This document shows, one piece after another, positions 52,000 to 61,399 of a stretch of DNA of 64,000 nucleotides. Position 1 is the first letter of the stretch. Every line of letters begins with the position of its first letter. The notes beneath the pieces are model-generated. The model was not told the origin of the DNA, did not search any database, and saw nothing but the letters and a program-made list of their open reading frames with translations. Where the stretch lies: contig NZ_JAQQTE010000019.1 of the NCBI RefSeq assembly GCF_028561565.1, forward strand, positions 144,586 to 208,585, given 5' to 3'. Position numbers and translations under genes: made by a program. This DNA comes from Gilvibacter sediminis. GTDB taxonomy: Bacteria > Bacteroidota > Bacteroidia > Flavobacteriales > Flavobacteriaceae.

Positions 52000-52698
52000 T
52001 TATAAATAATGATGCGTGATTGCGCCTTCTGGCAGTTCTTGATATCTAAACTGCACGCGATCTGCGCGTTTGTCAATACTACTTATGCTTTTAGTACGCA
52101 CAAAGCCGCGATTCATTACAATGTCATTCTCAGGATCGCCATCTCCAGCCATTCTGTGAAAATGCAACTGCGTATTCAGTCGGGAATCGTTTTCGCGGAG
52201 AAAATCTGCAAACCAAGCTTCTCGCTTTGCCGCGACATCTGCTGTGTAAAGTTGTCGCGAGGACCAGATCCGAGGTGCTACAGGCAAATCCTGAAGATGC
52301 TTTTGCTGTCCATCCCACACACATTCCAACAAACTCAATTCATCCTTCCAATCTATAACTATAACTGTAAACGGCTCCACTCCTGTCAGATCTTGGTTTT
52401 CCAGTAATTGCTTGCCTTGTGCGGCTTGTAAAAGGTCCAAAACCAACAGCCCACGGCTCCTGCCATAAGTACCTATTGGGTGACGCTCAAAACCTCCGTT
52501 GAGCAAACAGACGGCACGTTGTTTATTGCTAAGACCAATCCAAGAGCCTCCCGCTAGCGCATCTTTTGGAAAAATACAGTCCGCAGCCTCCAAACTATAA
52601 ACCTCTGGTAACAAGGTTTGGCGCTTTGGCGATTCGTCTCGGTTGGATACCAAACTGAAATCAGCATTATTCTTAGGTATGAAAGTCAGGGTACACAT
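52000..52698 (-). CDS. NRDE-family (TANGO2-like) protein
   Basis: A 232-residue protein starting MCTLTFIPK and carrying SNRDESPKR, the motif that names the family, and GGSWIGLSNKQRAVCLLNGG. Cys2 fits the N-terminal-nucleophile amidohydrolase site used by this fold, supporting the start at 52698 rather than the four codons upstream. Eukaryotic TANGO2 is linked to haem and lipid handling, but the bacterial role is unknown. Co-transcribed with the DUF6695 gene. Confidence 0.9.
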   Translation of the reverse strand: MCTLTFIPKNNADFSLVSNRDESPKRQTLLPEVYSLEAADCIFPKDALAGGSWIGLSNKQRAVCLLNGGFERHPIGTYGRSRGLLVLDLLQAAQGKQLLENQDLTGVEPFTVIVIDWKDELSLLECVWDGQQKHLQDLPVAPRIWSSRQLYTADVAAKREAWFADFLRENDSRLNTQLHFHRMAGDGDPENDIVMNRGFVRTKSISSIDKRADRVQFRYQELPEGAITHHYL

Positions 52699-52791
52699 GA
52701 AATTGCCCACAGTGTTTTACAAGGAGCAATTTAGCATTTTTAGCGAATTGTTTCGCCCGGGCTTTCTCACAGAAAAGGGGATGAAATTTTG

Positions 52792-52799
52792 TAAATTTG
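52792..52799 (+). promoter_or_regulatory. -7 box of pruA
   Basis: TAAATTTG, exact consensus, 30 bases upstream of the ATG at 52830. It argues against the longer ORF start at 52797, which would lie within this box. Confidence 0.5.
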
Positions 52800-52829
52800 C
52801 AGAAATCAAAAATCAGTAATCGATCAATT

Positions 52830-54455
52830 ATGGGAAAAGGATTCTACGAGGTACCTGTAGCCGTGAACGAACCGGTAAAGGACTACGCTCCTGGCTCTCC
52901 AGAACGCGAAGCCGTTCTCGCAGCTTATAAAGAATTATACAATGCCAATATTGATGTTCCTATGTACATCAACGGTGAAGAAGTTCGTACAGGAGACACG
53001 GCAACCATGTCGCCTCCACACGAACACCAACATATCTTGGGAACGTATCACCGCGCTACTCAAGCCAATGTGCAATCGGCCATTGACGGTGCTTTAGAGG
53101 CGCGCAAAACTTGGTCACAAATGCCTTGGGAACAGCGTGCAGCGATCTTTTTAAGAGCTGCTGAATTGATCGCGGGGCCATATCGCGCTAAGATCAACGC
53201 CGCAACCATGTTGGCACAATCCAAGACCATTTACCAAGCAGAGATCGATGCTGCTTGTGAATTCATTGACTTCTTGCGCTTTAATGTGCAATTCATGACG
53301 GAGATCTATGCGGAGCAGCCAGAGTCTACTTCTGGAGCTTGGAACCGTTTGGAATATCGTCCTTTGGAAGGGTTCATTTACGCCATTACTCCATTCAACT
53401 TTACAGCGATCTCTGGGAACCTTCCTGCGAGTGCCGCGCTCCTGGGGAATGTGGTGGTTTGGAAGCCTTCTGATAGCCAGATCTTCTCTGCTAAAGTGAT
53501 TGTAGACGTATTTAAAGAAGCTGGAGTTCCTGACGGCGTGATCAATGTGGTATACGGAGATCCTGTTATGATCACCAATACTGTATTGGACAGTCCTGAT
53601 TTTAGCGGACTTCACTTTACGGGATCAACCCACGTATTTAAAAACCTTTGGAAGCAGATCGGAGAAAATATTTTCAACTACAAAACTTACCCACGTATTG
53701 TTGGGGAGACCGGCGGAAAGGACTTTATTGTAGCGCACAAATCCTCAAATTCAAAACAAGTAAGTACGGCGATCAGCCGCGGAGCGTTTGAATTCCAAGG
53801 GCAAAAGTGTAGTGCTGCGAGCCGTTGTTATATTCCGCAGAGCCTATGGCCAGCGGTTAAGGAGGAAGTTATTGCAGACGTAAAATCGTTTAAAATAGGT
53901 TCTCCAGAAGATATGAGCAACTTCATCACCGCGGTGATCCACGAAGGCTCATTTGACAAATTAGCTTCTTATATCGATGCAGCAAAAGCAGACGCTAATG
54001 CGGAGATCATTGTAGGTGGAAACTACGACAAATCCAAAGGATACTTTATTGAGCCTACGGTTATCGTGACTTCCAATCCAAAATACACTACTATGTGCAC
54101 GGAATTGTTCGGCCCAGTAGTAACCATTTTCGTTTATGAGGATGATGCTTGGGAAGAGACCTTGCACTTGGTTGATGAAACTGGTGAATACGCCTTAACT
54201 GGAGCTCTATTCTCAGAAGATCGTTACGCTTTAGAAACTGCCGTAAAGATCTTAGAGAACGCCGCTGGTAACTTCTATATCAACGACAAGCCAACTGGGG
54301 CTGTTGTTGGGCAGCAGCCATTTGGAGGTGCTCGCGGAAGTGGAACCAATGACAAGGCAGGAAGCAAACTTAACCTGTACCGCTGGATATCTCCACGTAT
54401 GGTGAAAGAGACCTTTGTTTCTCCAACGGACTATCGTTATCCTTTCTTAGGATAA
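52830..54455 (+). CDS. pruA: L-glutamate gamma-semialdehyde dehydrogenase
   Basis: Oxidises glutamate semialdehyde (from proline) to glutamate with NAD+. A 541-residue single-function ALDH of the P5CDH group: the nucleophile cysteine is in FQGQKCSAASR, GETGGKDFIVAHKSS supplies the general base region, and YAITPFNFTAISGNLPASAALLGNVVVWKPS and PFGGARGSGTNDKAG are typical. No proline dehydrogenase domain is fused. Start MGKGFYEVPVAVNEPV matches the family. Strong terminator at 54473-54502. Confidence 0.96.
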   Translation: MGKGFYEVPVAVNEPVKDYAPGSPEREAVLAAYKELYNANIDVPMYINGEEVRTGDTATMSPPHEHQHILGTYHRATQANVQSAIDGALEARKTWSQMPWEQRAAIFLRAAELIAGPYRAKINAATMLAQSKTIYQAEIDAACEFIDFLRFNVQFMTEIYAEQPESTSGAWNRLEYRPLEGFIYAITPFNFTAISGNLPASAALLGNVVVWKPSDSQIFSAKVIVDVFKEAGVPDGVINVVYGDPVMITNTVLDSPDFSGLHFTGSTHVFKNLWKQIGENIFNYKTYPRIVGETGGKDFIVAHKSSNSKQVSTAISRGAFEFQGQKCSAASRCYIPQSLWPAVKEEVIADVKSFKIGSPEDMSNFITAVIHEGSFDKLASYIDAAKADANAEIIVGGNYDKSKGYFIEPTVIVTSNPKYTTMCTELFGPVVTIFVYEDDAWEETLHLVDETGEYALTGALFSEDRYALETAVKILENAAGNFYINDKPTGAVVGQQPFGGARGSGTNDKAGSKLNLYRWISPRMVKETFVSPTDYRYPFLG

Positions 54456-54472
54456 ATCGATTAGGTATCAAT

Positions 54473-54502
54473 AAAAAAGCCGCTCTAGTAGCGGCTTTTT
54501 TT
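54473..54502 (+). terminator. Terminator of pruA
   Basis: Near-perfect hairpin AAAAGCCGCT / AGCGGCTTTT with a five-base loop (54485-54489) and a T-run to 54501. Confidence 0.9.
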
Positions 54503-54670
54503 ATGGCTTATACTGTAAAATCAATCTTGGCTTCCACTATCACCTAAAAAATGTATGAAATTACCCCAAACTTCTTTCCTTTTCTTAATCGTAGCGCTGC
54601 TATGATTTGCAAAAAGAGCATCGCTTGTAACAATTTCATCTCATTTTCGGTTTAACATTGTAAGCCCAGA

Positions 54671-55294
54671 TTAATTTTTTAATGGCAAATGCACCACTGC
54701 TTTTGTCTCAAAGAATGGGTCTTCATAAAAATCTGCAATGGAGTGAATGGTTGCCTTTGGATAAGGAGCGAGTTCTTCAGTTAGGTCACCGCCTTTTAAA
54801 TACAAGATACCATTCGCCAGTTCGTGATTGGATTGCTTTTTCACTTTGTTCTTTACCCAAGGAACAAATCGTTCCATACGCGTTACCGCTCGGCTGACAA
54901 TAAAATCAAATTGCCCTTCCACCTGTTCTGCGCGCATCGCTTTGGCAGTGACATTCTCTAGTTCTAAGGCCTTAGCAACCTCATTGACTACTTTGATCTT
55001 TTTTTGAATACTATCTACCAAAGTAAATTCCACCTCAGGAAAAAGTATGGCCAGTGGAATTCCTGGAAAACCTCCGCCAGTACCGACGTCTAAAACACGA
55101 CTCCCAGGTTTAAAGGATTGGATCTTAGCAATGGCCAGACTGTGCAAAACGTGTCTCACTGGGAGTTCGTCAATGTCTTTTCTGGAAACCACATTGATCT
55201 GCGCATTCCAATGCACGTAAAGAGATTGTAATGCATTTAGCTGTTCTAGTTGTTGCTCAGAAAGGCTCGAAAAATGAAGGCTATAATCAGTCAT
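54671..55294 (-). CDS. rsmG: 16S rRNA (guanine527-N7)-methyltransferase
   Basis: A 207-residue GidB/RsmG enzyme that methylates G527 of 16S rRNA. SAM site VLDVGTGGGFPGIPLAILFPEVEFTLVDSIQKKI and FDFIVSRAVTRMERFVPWV are definitive; N terminus with NVVSRKDI and VRHVLHSLAI. Length is normal. A -7 box lies at 55311-55318; the 215-base space to pruA contains only the pruA terminator and no other recognisable element. Confidence 0.97.
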   Translation of the reverse strand: MTDYSLHFSSLSEQQLEQLNALQSLYVHWNAQINVVSRKDIDELPVRHVLHSLAIAKIQSFKPGSRVLDVGTGGGFPGIPLAILFPEVEFTLVDSIQKKIKVVNEVAKALELENVTAKAMRAEQVEGQFDFIVSRAVTRMERFVPWVKNKVKKQSNHELANGILYLKGGDLTEELAPYPKATIHSIADFYEDPFFETKAVVHLPLKN

Positions 55295-55310
55295 AATAGA
55301 AATCGCTGTG

Positions 55311-55318
55311 CAAATTTA
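55311..55318 (-). promoter_or_regulatory. -7 box of rsmG
   Basis: Minus-strand TAAATTTG, exact consensus, 17 bases before the rsmG ATG. Confidence 0.45.
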
Positions 55319-55419
55319 CATTTTCTATTATTTCTTGAAGTTTTGAGTTCCACCCAATCGATACAATCTTTATCTTTACAACTTGTTATATTACTTCAAA
55401 ACAAAAAAACGCGAATAGT

Positions 55420-56520
55420 TTGAACACGAATCAAGTAACCTTCTCCAGAGTCGATTCCGCGAAATTTTTCCGAACCCTTAACAAGCGCGTAAACGCTTAC
55501 TTCAAAGAGAACAACATTGCCCGAACAGGTAATTGGAAGCTTCACCTTAAAACAGTGATCATGTTCTCCTTGTATTTGACGCCTTACTTTTTATTGTTGA
55601 CCCTAGATTTCCCCACCTGGGCACAACTACTTTTTACCATCCTGATGGGGATCGGCATGGCCGGGGTTGGTATGAATGTAATGCACGACGCCAATCACGG
55701 GTCCTACTCCTCTAAAAAGTGGGTGAACAAACTCTTGGGTAGTAGTATCTATATTTTGGCAGGTAACGTATACAACTGGCAGGTACAGCACAATGTGTTG
55801 CACCACACCTACACCAATATTCACGGCCATGATGAAGACATGGAAGCCGGGCGTGTTCTACGCTTCTCTAAGCATGCCAAATGGCACAGGCACCACAGAT
55901 TCCAGCACTATTACAGTGTGTTTTTGTACGGGCTATTGACCTTCAACTGGATGCTTACTGCAGATTTCATGCAAACCAAACGCTATTTGGCGCGCGGCTT
56001 ATCTTACGGAAAGTTCCCGGGGAAATTCAAGCAGTGGAGCAACTTGGTTATCACTAAGGTAATCTACGTTTCTATCTGGATCGTATTGCCGATCATCTTT
56101 ATGGATATTGCTTGGTGGAAGATCCTTATTGGATTCTTTATCATGCACTATGTGGCTGGGTTGATCTTGAGCATCATCTTCCAATTGGCGCACATTGTAG
56201 AAGATACAGACATGCCATTACCAGATGACACAGGCAACATGAAGAACACTTGGGCAATTCACCAACTTTTTACCACCGTGAATTTCGGGACAACAAACAG
56301 AATCATCAATTGGTTCTCTGGCGGATTGAACCATCAGGTGGAACACCATATCTTCCCGAACATCAGCCACATCCATTACAATGATATTGCGAAGATCGTG
56401 AAGCAAACAGCGCAGGAGTACAACCTGCCTTACTTTGAATACAAAACAACGCGCAAAGCGCTAATGGCCCACTTTAGACACCTAAAGGAAATGGGCATGA
56501 AACCATCATACTCGGTTTAA
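55420..56520 (+). CDS. Membrane fatty acid desaturase
   Basis: A 366-residue diiron desaturase. The three histidine boxes are HDANH (from H89), HHTYTNIHGHDED (from H128) and HQVEHH (from H305); the glutamine-containing third box is typical of front-end/linoleoyl-CoA-type desaturases. Four hydrophobic membrane segments surround them; there is no fused cytochrome b5. It should introduce double bonds in acyl chains at the membrane; regioselectivity is not decidable. Start is TTG at 55420. One base separates it from the aminotransferase. Confidence 0.93.
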   Translation: MNTNQVTFSRVDSAKFFRTLNKRVNAYFKENNIARTGNWKLHLKTVIMFSLYLTPYFLLLTLDFPTWAQLLFTILMGIGMAGVGMNVMHDANHGSYSSKKWVNKLLGSSIYILAGNVYNWQVQHNVLHHTYTNIHGHDEDMEAGRVLRFSKHAKWHRHHRFQHYYSVFLYGLLTFNWMLTADFMQTKRYLARGLSYGKFPGKFKQWSNLVITKVIYVSIWIVLPIIFMDIAWWKILIGFFIMHYVAGLILSIIFQLAHIVEDTDMPLPDDTGNMKNTWAIHQLFTTVNFGTTNRIINWFSGGLNHQVEHHIFPNISHIHYNDIAKIVKQTAQEYNLPYFEYKTTRKALMAHFRHLKEMGMKPSYSV

Positions 56521-56521
56521 T

Positions 56522-57709
56522 ATGCAACAACGACTATCAGATCGCGTCACGCAAATGGCAACTTCTGCCACCTTGGCCATGGCGGCTAAGGCCCGTGAGT
56601 TGAGAGAATCAGGAAAGGACATCATTGGTCTATCTTTAGGAGAACCAGACTTTACTGTACCAGAATTTGTAAAGGATGCGGCCATCCAAGCCGTTAAGGA
56701 TGATTATCATTCCTATACTCCTGTTGACGGTTATGGCGATTTGAAACAAGCCATCATCACCAAATTTGAGCGCGATAACGGTTTGCACTACAATCCAGCA
56801 CAGATTGTAGTTTCTACAGGAGCTAAACAGTCTTTATCTAATTTAGCCATGGTATTGCTTAACCCAGGGGATGAAGTTCTGCTTCCGGCTCCGTATTGGG
56901 TCTCTTACAGCGATATCAGCAAATTGGCTGGAGGTGTGCCTGTAGTGATTCCATCGTCTATTGAAACCGATTTTAAAGTAACTCCAGAAGCCTTGGAAGC
57001 TGCCATCACACCAAAAACGCGTATGATGATCTACAGCAGTCCTTGTAATCCAAGCGGTTCTGTATATTCTAAAGAAGAGCTTCGTGCACTGGCTGATGTT
57101 TTAGCCAAATACCCAGAGATCATTGTAGTGAGTGATGAGATCTATGAGCACATCAATTTTGTGGATCAACACGCTTCAATGGCGAGTTTTGATGATATGT
57201 ATGACCGTACCGTTGTAGTGAACGGTGTATCTAAGGCCTTTTCCATGACGGGCTGGCGTATTGGTTATATTGGCGCTCCAGAGTGGATCGCTCGTGCTTG
57301 TAATAAAATGCAAGGTCAGGTGACTAGTGGAGCCAATTGTATTGCTCAGCGCGCAACTATAGATGCCCTGAACAACAATCCAGAAAAGATCAAATATATG
57401 ATCGACGCATTTAAAGAGCGCCGTCAATTGGTTTTGGAATTGGTTAACGACATTCCAGGATTCAAGGCCAACGAGCCAGAAGGTGCTTTTTACGTATTCC
57501 CAGACATCTCCGCTTACTTTGGAAAGACCCTCAACGGAAAGACCATTGAGAACGCCACGGACTTCTCTTTGTTCTTACTAGAAGAAGCCAATGTTGCCAC
57601 AGTAACGGGTGTAGCCTTTGGAGATCCTAATTGCATTCGTATTTCATACGCTGCCTCCGAACAAGATATTCGAGAAGCTTTAAGACGCATTAAAGAAGCG
57701 GTTTCGTAA
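56522..57709 (+). CDS. Pyridoxal phosphate-dependent aminotransferase, class I (aspartate-type)
   Basis: A 395-residue fold-type I aminotransferase of the bacterial Ib aspartate aminotransferase group. SLGEPDFTVPEFV, YSSPCNPSGSVYSKEEL, VVSDEIYEHI with the PLP aspartate, and VNGVSKAFSMTGWRIGYIG with the PLP lysine are seen; EGAFYVFPDI and the arginine in CIRISYAAS bind the substrate carboxylates. It is likely aspartate or prephenate/aromatic transaminase. Co-transcribed with the desaturase; terminator at 57733-57759. Confidence 0.95.
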   Translation: MQQRLSDRVTQMATSATLAMAAKARELRESGKDIIGLSLGEPDFTVPEFVKDAAIQAVKDDYHSYTPVDGYGDLKQAIITKFERDNGLHYNPAQIVVSTGAKQSLSNLAMVLLNPGDEVLLPAPYWVSYSDISKLAGGVPVVIPSSIETDFKVTPEALEAAITPKTRMMIYSSPCNPSGSVYSKEELRALADVLAKYPEIIVVSDEIYEHINFVDQHASMASFDDMYDRTVVVNGVSKAFSMTGWRIGYIGAPEWIARACNKMQGQVTSGANCIAQRATIDALNNNPEKIKYMIDAFKERRQLVLELVNDIPGFKANEPEGAFYVFPDISAYFGKTLNGKTIENATDFSLFLLEEANVATVTGVAFGDPNCIRISYAASEQDIREALRRIKEAVS

Positions 57710-57732
57710 AGATTTTATTTTTATATAAAAGG

Positions 57733-57759
57733 GCCCGAAGTCAAAACTTCGGGCTTTTT
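57733..57759 (+). terminator. Terminator of the desaturase/aminotransferase operon
   Basis: Perfect 9-bp stem (57733-57741 with 57746-57754), CAAA loop, then five T to 57759. Confidence 0.92.
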
Positions 57760-58047
57760 ATTTTAAGGACAAGTGCTTATACCTTTCTTCACACTTTTTT
57801 CCATTGATGAAAAAAGTGTGCAAAAAAATCTAGCCCCTTCCCAGTCTGTTTTGGCGCTCGTTCTTAAAAACAACTGACGCACTCGCGCCAAACCGTTCAC
57901 AAAATCTGAGTCGCACGCGGCCCTGCCGCATGGTGTGCGACATCGAACCGATCTTTGTTCACATACAGACGCCTCGCAGGAAGGTGCGGTTTTAAAATAA
58001 TTTTATGGGAATTAAGAATTAACTTCGTTAAAACAAAATAAGTTAAA
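57760..58047. other. Gene-free stretch with three inverted repeats
   Basis: Together with the terminator this is the only gene-free space above 300 bases. It has three inverted repeats: CACACTTTTTTC/GAAAAAAGTGTG (57790-57801 with 57809-57820), TTTGGCGC/GCGCCAAA (57850-57857 with 57885-57892), and GTCGCAC/GTGCGAC (57910-57916 with 57935-57941, enclosing a smaller GCGG/CCGC hairpin). No ORF of note. It looks like an intergenic repeat element or a structured RNA, not a protein gene. An AT-rich part (57995-58047) precedes the cupin gene. Confidence 0.5.
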
Positions 58048-58398
58048 ATGACCTTCGGAGACTTTAGTGATATTAAACCTATTGAAATAGCTCCTGGCTA
58101 TCACGCTAGATTTATTCATACTGAAACACATACGTTTAGTTATGTCGAAGTGGAACCCGGGAAACCAATCCCAATGCATTCGCATCCGCATGAACAAATA
58201 TCTCTGGTCCAAGAAGGTGAATTTGAACTTACCGTAGCAGACGATACGCGCATTTGCACTCGCAACGTCCCTGTACTAATTCAAGGCGATGTTGTCCACG
58301 GAGGACGTTCCATTACGGCTTGTAAGATTTTGGACATCTTCACTCCGGTTCGGGAAGATTACAAAAAGTTATCCGAGAATTCAGAACTTGATCATTAA
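58048..58398 (+). CDS. Cupin domain protein
   Basis: A 116-residue single-domain cupin. Metal-ligand motif 1 is HSHPHEQISLVQEGEFELTV (two histidines, a glutamine and glutamate), and motif 2 (VPVLIQGDVVHGG) gives the last histidine. Its substrate or ligand is unknown; the set is like small cupins that sense or isomerise carboxylic acids. Solitary on the plus strand behind the repeat-rich space, converging on the secreted protein gene. Confidence 0.88.
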   Translation: MTFGDFSDIKPIEIAPGYHARFIHTETHTFSYVEVEPGKPIPMHSHPHEQISLVQEGEFELTVADDTRICTRNVPVLIQGDVVHGGRSITACKILDIFTPVREDYKKLSENSELDH

Positions 58399-58410
58399 TC
58401 TCGGATCAAT

Positions 58411-59424
58411 TTAATCCTCGGACATCTCGTTCCAATTCTCAATGAGCTCAATGATACCGTCAAAGTGCTCTTGAGGGGACATTTCATCCATTTGATCAAA
58501 ACTACTGAAGGTGTAACCATAAGCATCCATGGTTGGAGTTTCTGATCGTACAAATGGCCCAGAAAGACCCGCCATCCAGCCGTCTTCCTTCCAACCCTCA
58601 GCATCAGATCTGAATTTCCATAGGTAAAAATCAGCAGGACCTACGTCGCTGTATTCAACCGTAAAGATCTCCACAAGTTCAATTTCAGATGGTACTCTGG
58701 CCAATTCCGTAGGATAGATCAACCAGTTGACCATATCGGCTTTAGAGAGTTCTCGTTGATTGTTATAGGCCTTAGGAAAGTACCTCATTTTACTAACGGC
58801 ATTGAGGAATCTATGAATCAATCCACGAGTCTCATCATCTGCGGCTAAGCTTTCAAAATGGCTTTGGTCAACTTGCTCATCGCGCAGCGTCAAAGAGCTA
58901 ACTGCAAAATATTTAGGCCTGTTGTCTACATAATAGCTCAAGGATTCTTGAAGCTCCTCAAGCGAGGCTTGCGTTTTACCGAATCCAAGAATATCCATAA
59001 TGATGCAGGAATTGGCGCGCGCATCCATATAGACCTCATCATCCCAGATCCAGTCGTGATAGTCTTCTGCCTGTCTTAGATTTTTTCTGAATTCTGCATT
59101 GAAAGTTGAGAGTCTGAGCTCACTCTCTGCAGTGAGTTCAAAGAAATCAGACCCACAGACCTCCAAGGTAAGACTTGCAATTCCATAGTGAAAATCTGTG
59201 GTTTCAATAGCCTTATTCAGGTGCTCCGCTAAGCTCTTGCTGTGCTTGAGTAATTCCTCTGGATTTTCTTGAATCTGACCAAAGATGTATACCACCGCGT
59301 CCTCTTGAGATCCCGGCTTTACCAGTAGTGCAATTTGCTCTTCAATCTCTGAACTGATCTGTGCAGCCAGTGGCGCGACAGCTCCAAGGACTGTAAATAG
59401 ACATATGATTAATCTGATTTTCAT
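58411..59424 (-). CDS. Secreted protein of unknown function
   Basis: A 337-residue protein with a signal peptide (MKIRLIICLFTVLGAVAPLAAQ) and a mainly helical N-terminal half (SSEIEEQIALLVKPGSQEDAV... LEVCGSDFFEL), then a mixed part with YPTELARVPSEIELVEIFTVEYSDVGPADFYLWKF and SSFDQMDEMSPQEHF. No known motif was recognised. The longer ORF start at 59478 adds 18 codons without signal-peptide character and is rejected. Confidence 0.75.
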   Translation of the reverse strand: MKIRLIICLFTVLGAVAPLAAQISSEIEEQIALLVKPGSQEDAVVYIFGQIQENPEELLKHSKSLAEHLNKAIETTDFHYGIASLTLEVCGSDFFELTAESELRLSTFNAEFRKNLRQAEDYHDWIWDDEVYMDARANSCIIMDILGFGKTQASLEELQESLSYYVDNRPKYFAVSSLTLRDEQVDQSHFESLAADDETRGLIHRFLNAVSKMRYFPKAYNNQRELSKADMVNWLIYPTELARVPSEIELVEIFTVEYSDVGPADFYLWKFRSDAEGWKEDGWMAGLSGPFVRSETPTMDAYGYTFSSFDQMDEMSPQEHFDGIIELIENWNEMSED

Positions 59425-59525
59425 CGCGGTAGATTGTGGTTGTGTATTGAACAATTTTAAGGCCAAGATAACCAACAAATAACTATCAGGTCTCCTTTTT
59501 TGGTCAATCTCAAACAGAAAAAATC

Positions 59526-61367
59526 CTATTTCAAACTATCGACAAACTGAGAAAACACTTCTTTATGCTTCTCTAAATCCAAGTCTGGTGCAACAGCAAC
59601 GCGAACTATATAGTCCTTATCGCCCTCCTTGGTAGTCCCTTGTGTGGAGGTTGCAGGAATGGTCCAATAACATCCCTTTAATTGTCCGTAACTCACGCAA
59701 TATTTGCTCTCATTTGGAATCTCACTGATCATTAAATTGATCAATTTTAGATTCAAGGCTCTTTTATAGCTTTCGCGCTCGGCTTCCGTCTCGCCCTTGG
59801 TGGGCAAATCCAAAGAGAATACTGAAGGTGTAAAACCTTGAGCAGCCAAGTCTTCAGAAACAAAATTGATCTTTGCCTCAGGCAGTTCTTGCTCAATATG
59901 AGTTACAAAAGCTCGTGTATTTTTATAGGCCCCTGCAATCCGATCTAACATGGAAGGCATCTGTTCTGCCAAGATCTCGTATTGCAGCTCGGTTGCCTCA
60001 TTATCGCAAAGGGTCAAATGACGGCCAATGGGCGCCATCAAAGCAGCGGCTTTGTTATTGGCTGTGGCATAACCCGCCGTACAACGTCCTCCGCTTGGAA
60101 ATTTTGAACCACTCACATAGGCAATCGCTTTAACGTCTGCCAGGACATCATCAGCTCCTAAAAACGGAAAGTTTGGACAAAAGGTTTGATCCAAGATAAA
60201 CACAGGCGCAACCGCTGGATTACCCTCTGGAGTGAACCGAGCTTTAGCTAGTGCATCTCTCAGTGCTTCTAATTCTGGCACCTCTACCCTTGGATTGGTT
60301 GGAATCTCTGCAATGATATATGGAACTGCATCAATCGCTGCCATATCCTCCAAGAGCGCATGTACACTGCTGACCATATCGTTTCCAGCATCTACGGGCA
60401 GATCCACAATTTCTACCTGATCTAAAGTAGCCGCGACTCGCCGGGCTTGATCATTAGTACCTCCGTAACAGTTCGGCGGAATAAGCACTTTTATTTGTTT
60501 TTCAGGATGGGTTTTTTGAGCGTCATCTATAAGTCCCATCATTATGGCATACTGCATAGAAAGTCCGCTTGATGCCACAAGTGCTTCTGTGTTTGAGCCC
60601 GTTATCTCTTTGATGGTTTCAAGTACTGCGGATTTATTTTGTTTAGTACTAACAACTCTATCTACCGATTCCCCATTCAATTCCTTCAAGGCCGTGAGGC
60701 AATCTGCAGGAGTCATGGCTATGGTCTCTCGTCTTCTGAAATGCTGAATTTCTGAAATGTATGGTTTATTTTGCTCATCATTCACAGCGACAATACTGCC
60801 TAGATGCGCATCAATATTCACTGCAAAGTCAATGTGCATATCCAGATTGAAATCTGTCAAAGTTCTAGTTGTACTCACAAAAACAGTACTTCCATCAAAG
60901 GAATCAATATTTGTGGATTGCCCTACTTCTTCCAATTTAAAATCAAAACCATAAACGGATCGGACCTTTTCAGCGTCCAAAGAAGTGGGCAATTCATCTG
61001 CATAAAGAATTCGAGTTTGCTTCCCCTGTAAATGATTGGTACGTAAAATAGCCAGTATAGGAGCTGTAGCCGAAGCAAAACTGATCACCTGTTCTGATGA
61101 CAATCCATTTAATTGAGCTATGGCCCATTCCAAGACTGAAGACAAAGGATGTCCCAATCGTATATAGTCGTAAGCCGTGGGTAGTGCCGCCAAATTTTCG
61201 GTAGTAACATCATCCTTATGATACAAGGAAGCGAAAGCCTCGATAAATTCTACCTTGGCTTGACTTTCATTGTAAATGTCCAGACGGTGGGTGGTTAAAT
61301 TCAACCAATCCGCAGGCATATTCTCTAGGACTGCAGATAGCTTATCTAATTTTTGTGTTGTAATCAT
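59526..61367 (-). CDS. Large PLP-dependent enzyme of the Cys/Met-metabolism type with duplicated domain
   Basis: A 613-residue protein. The C-terminal 380 residues follow the cystathionine-synthase/lyase fold, with the PLP lysine K422 in YVSGSKFPSGGRCTAGY and PVFILDQTFCPNFPFLGADDV upstream. The N-terminal 220 residues resemble the large-domain start of the same family (YDYIRLGHPLSSVLEWAIAQLNGLSSEQVISFASATAPILAIL, about 66-108) but contain no PLP lysine, as if a second partial copy were fused in front. Activity unknown; possibly a lyase or transferase for sulfur or hydroxy amino acids. SDR gene lies 32 bases upstream. Confidence 0.8.
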   Translation of the reverse strand: MITTQKLDKLSAVLENMPADWLNLTTHRLDIYNESQAKVEFIEAFASLYHKDDVTTENLAALPTAYDYIRLGHPLSSVLEWAIAQLNGLSSEQVISFASATAPILAILRTNHLQGKQTRILYADELPTSLDAEKVRSVYGFDFKLEEVGQSTNIDSFDGSTVFVSTTRTLTDFNLDMHIDFAVNIDAHLGSIVAVNDEQNKPYISEIQHFRRRETIAMTPADCLTALKELNGESVDRVVSTKQNKSAVLETIKEITGSNTEALVASSGLSMQYAIMMGLIDDAQKTHPEKQIKVLIPPNCYGGTNDQARRVAATLDQVEIVDLPVDAGNDMVSSVHALLEDMAAIDAVPYIIAEIPTNPRVEVPELEALRDALAKARFTPEGNPAVAPVFILDQTFCPNFPFLGADDVLADVKAIAYVSGSKFPSGGRCTAGYATANNKAAALMAPIGRHLTLCDNEATELQYEILAEQMPSMLDRIAGAYKNTRAFVTHIEQELPEAKINFVSEDLAAQGFTPSVFSLDLPTKGETEAERESYKRALNLKLINLMISEIPNESKYCVSYGQLKGCYWTIPATSTQGTTKEGDKDYIVRVAVAPDLDLEKHKEVFSQFVDSLK

Positions 61368-61399
61368 ATAGTGCTAAAAAAGCTTTGTCGTTTATTGGT

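Noticed and set aside
52797-52829. Upstream start of pruA
   Set aside because: The added codons overlap the -7 box; MGKGFYEVP is the usual family start.
58048-58398. Cupin as the missing 3-hydroxyanthranilate dioxygenase
   Set aside because: Only 116 residues against about 175-190, located 46 kb from the operon, and motif spacing differs.
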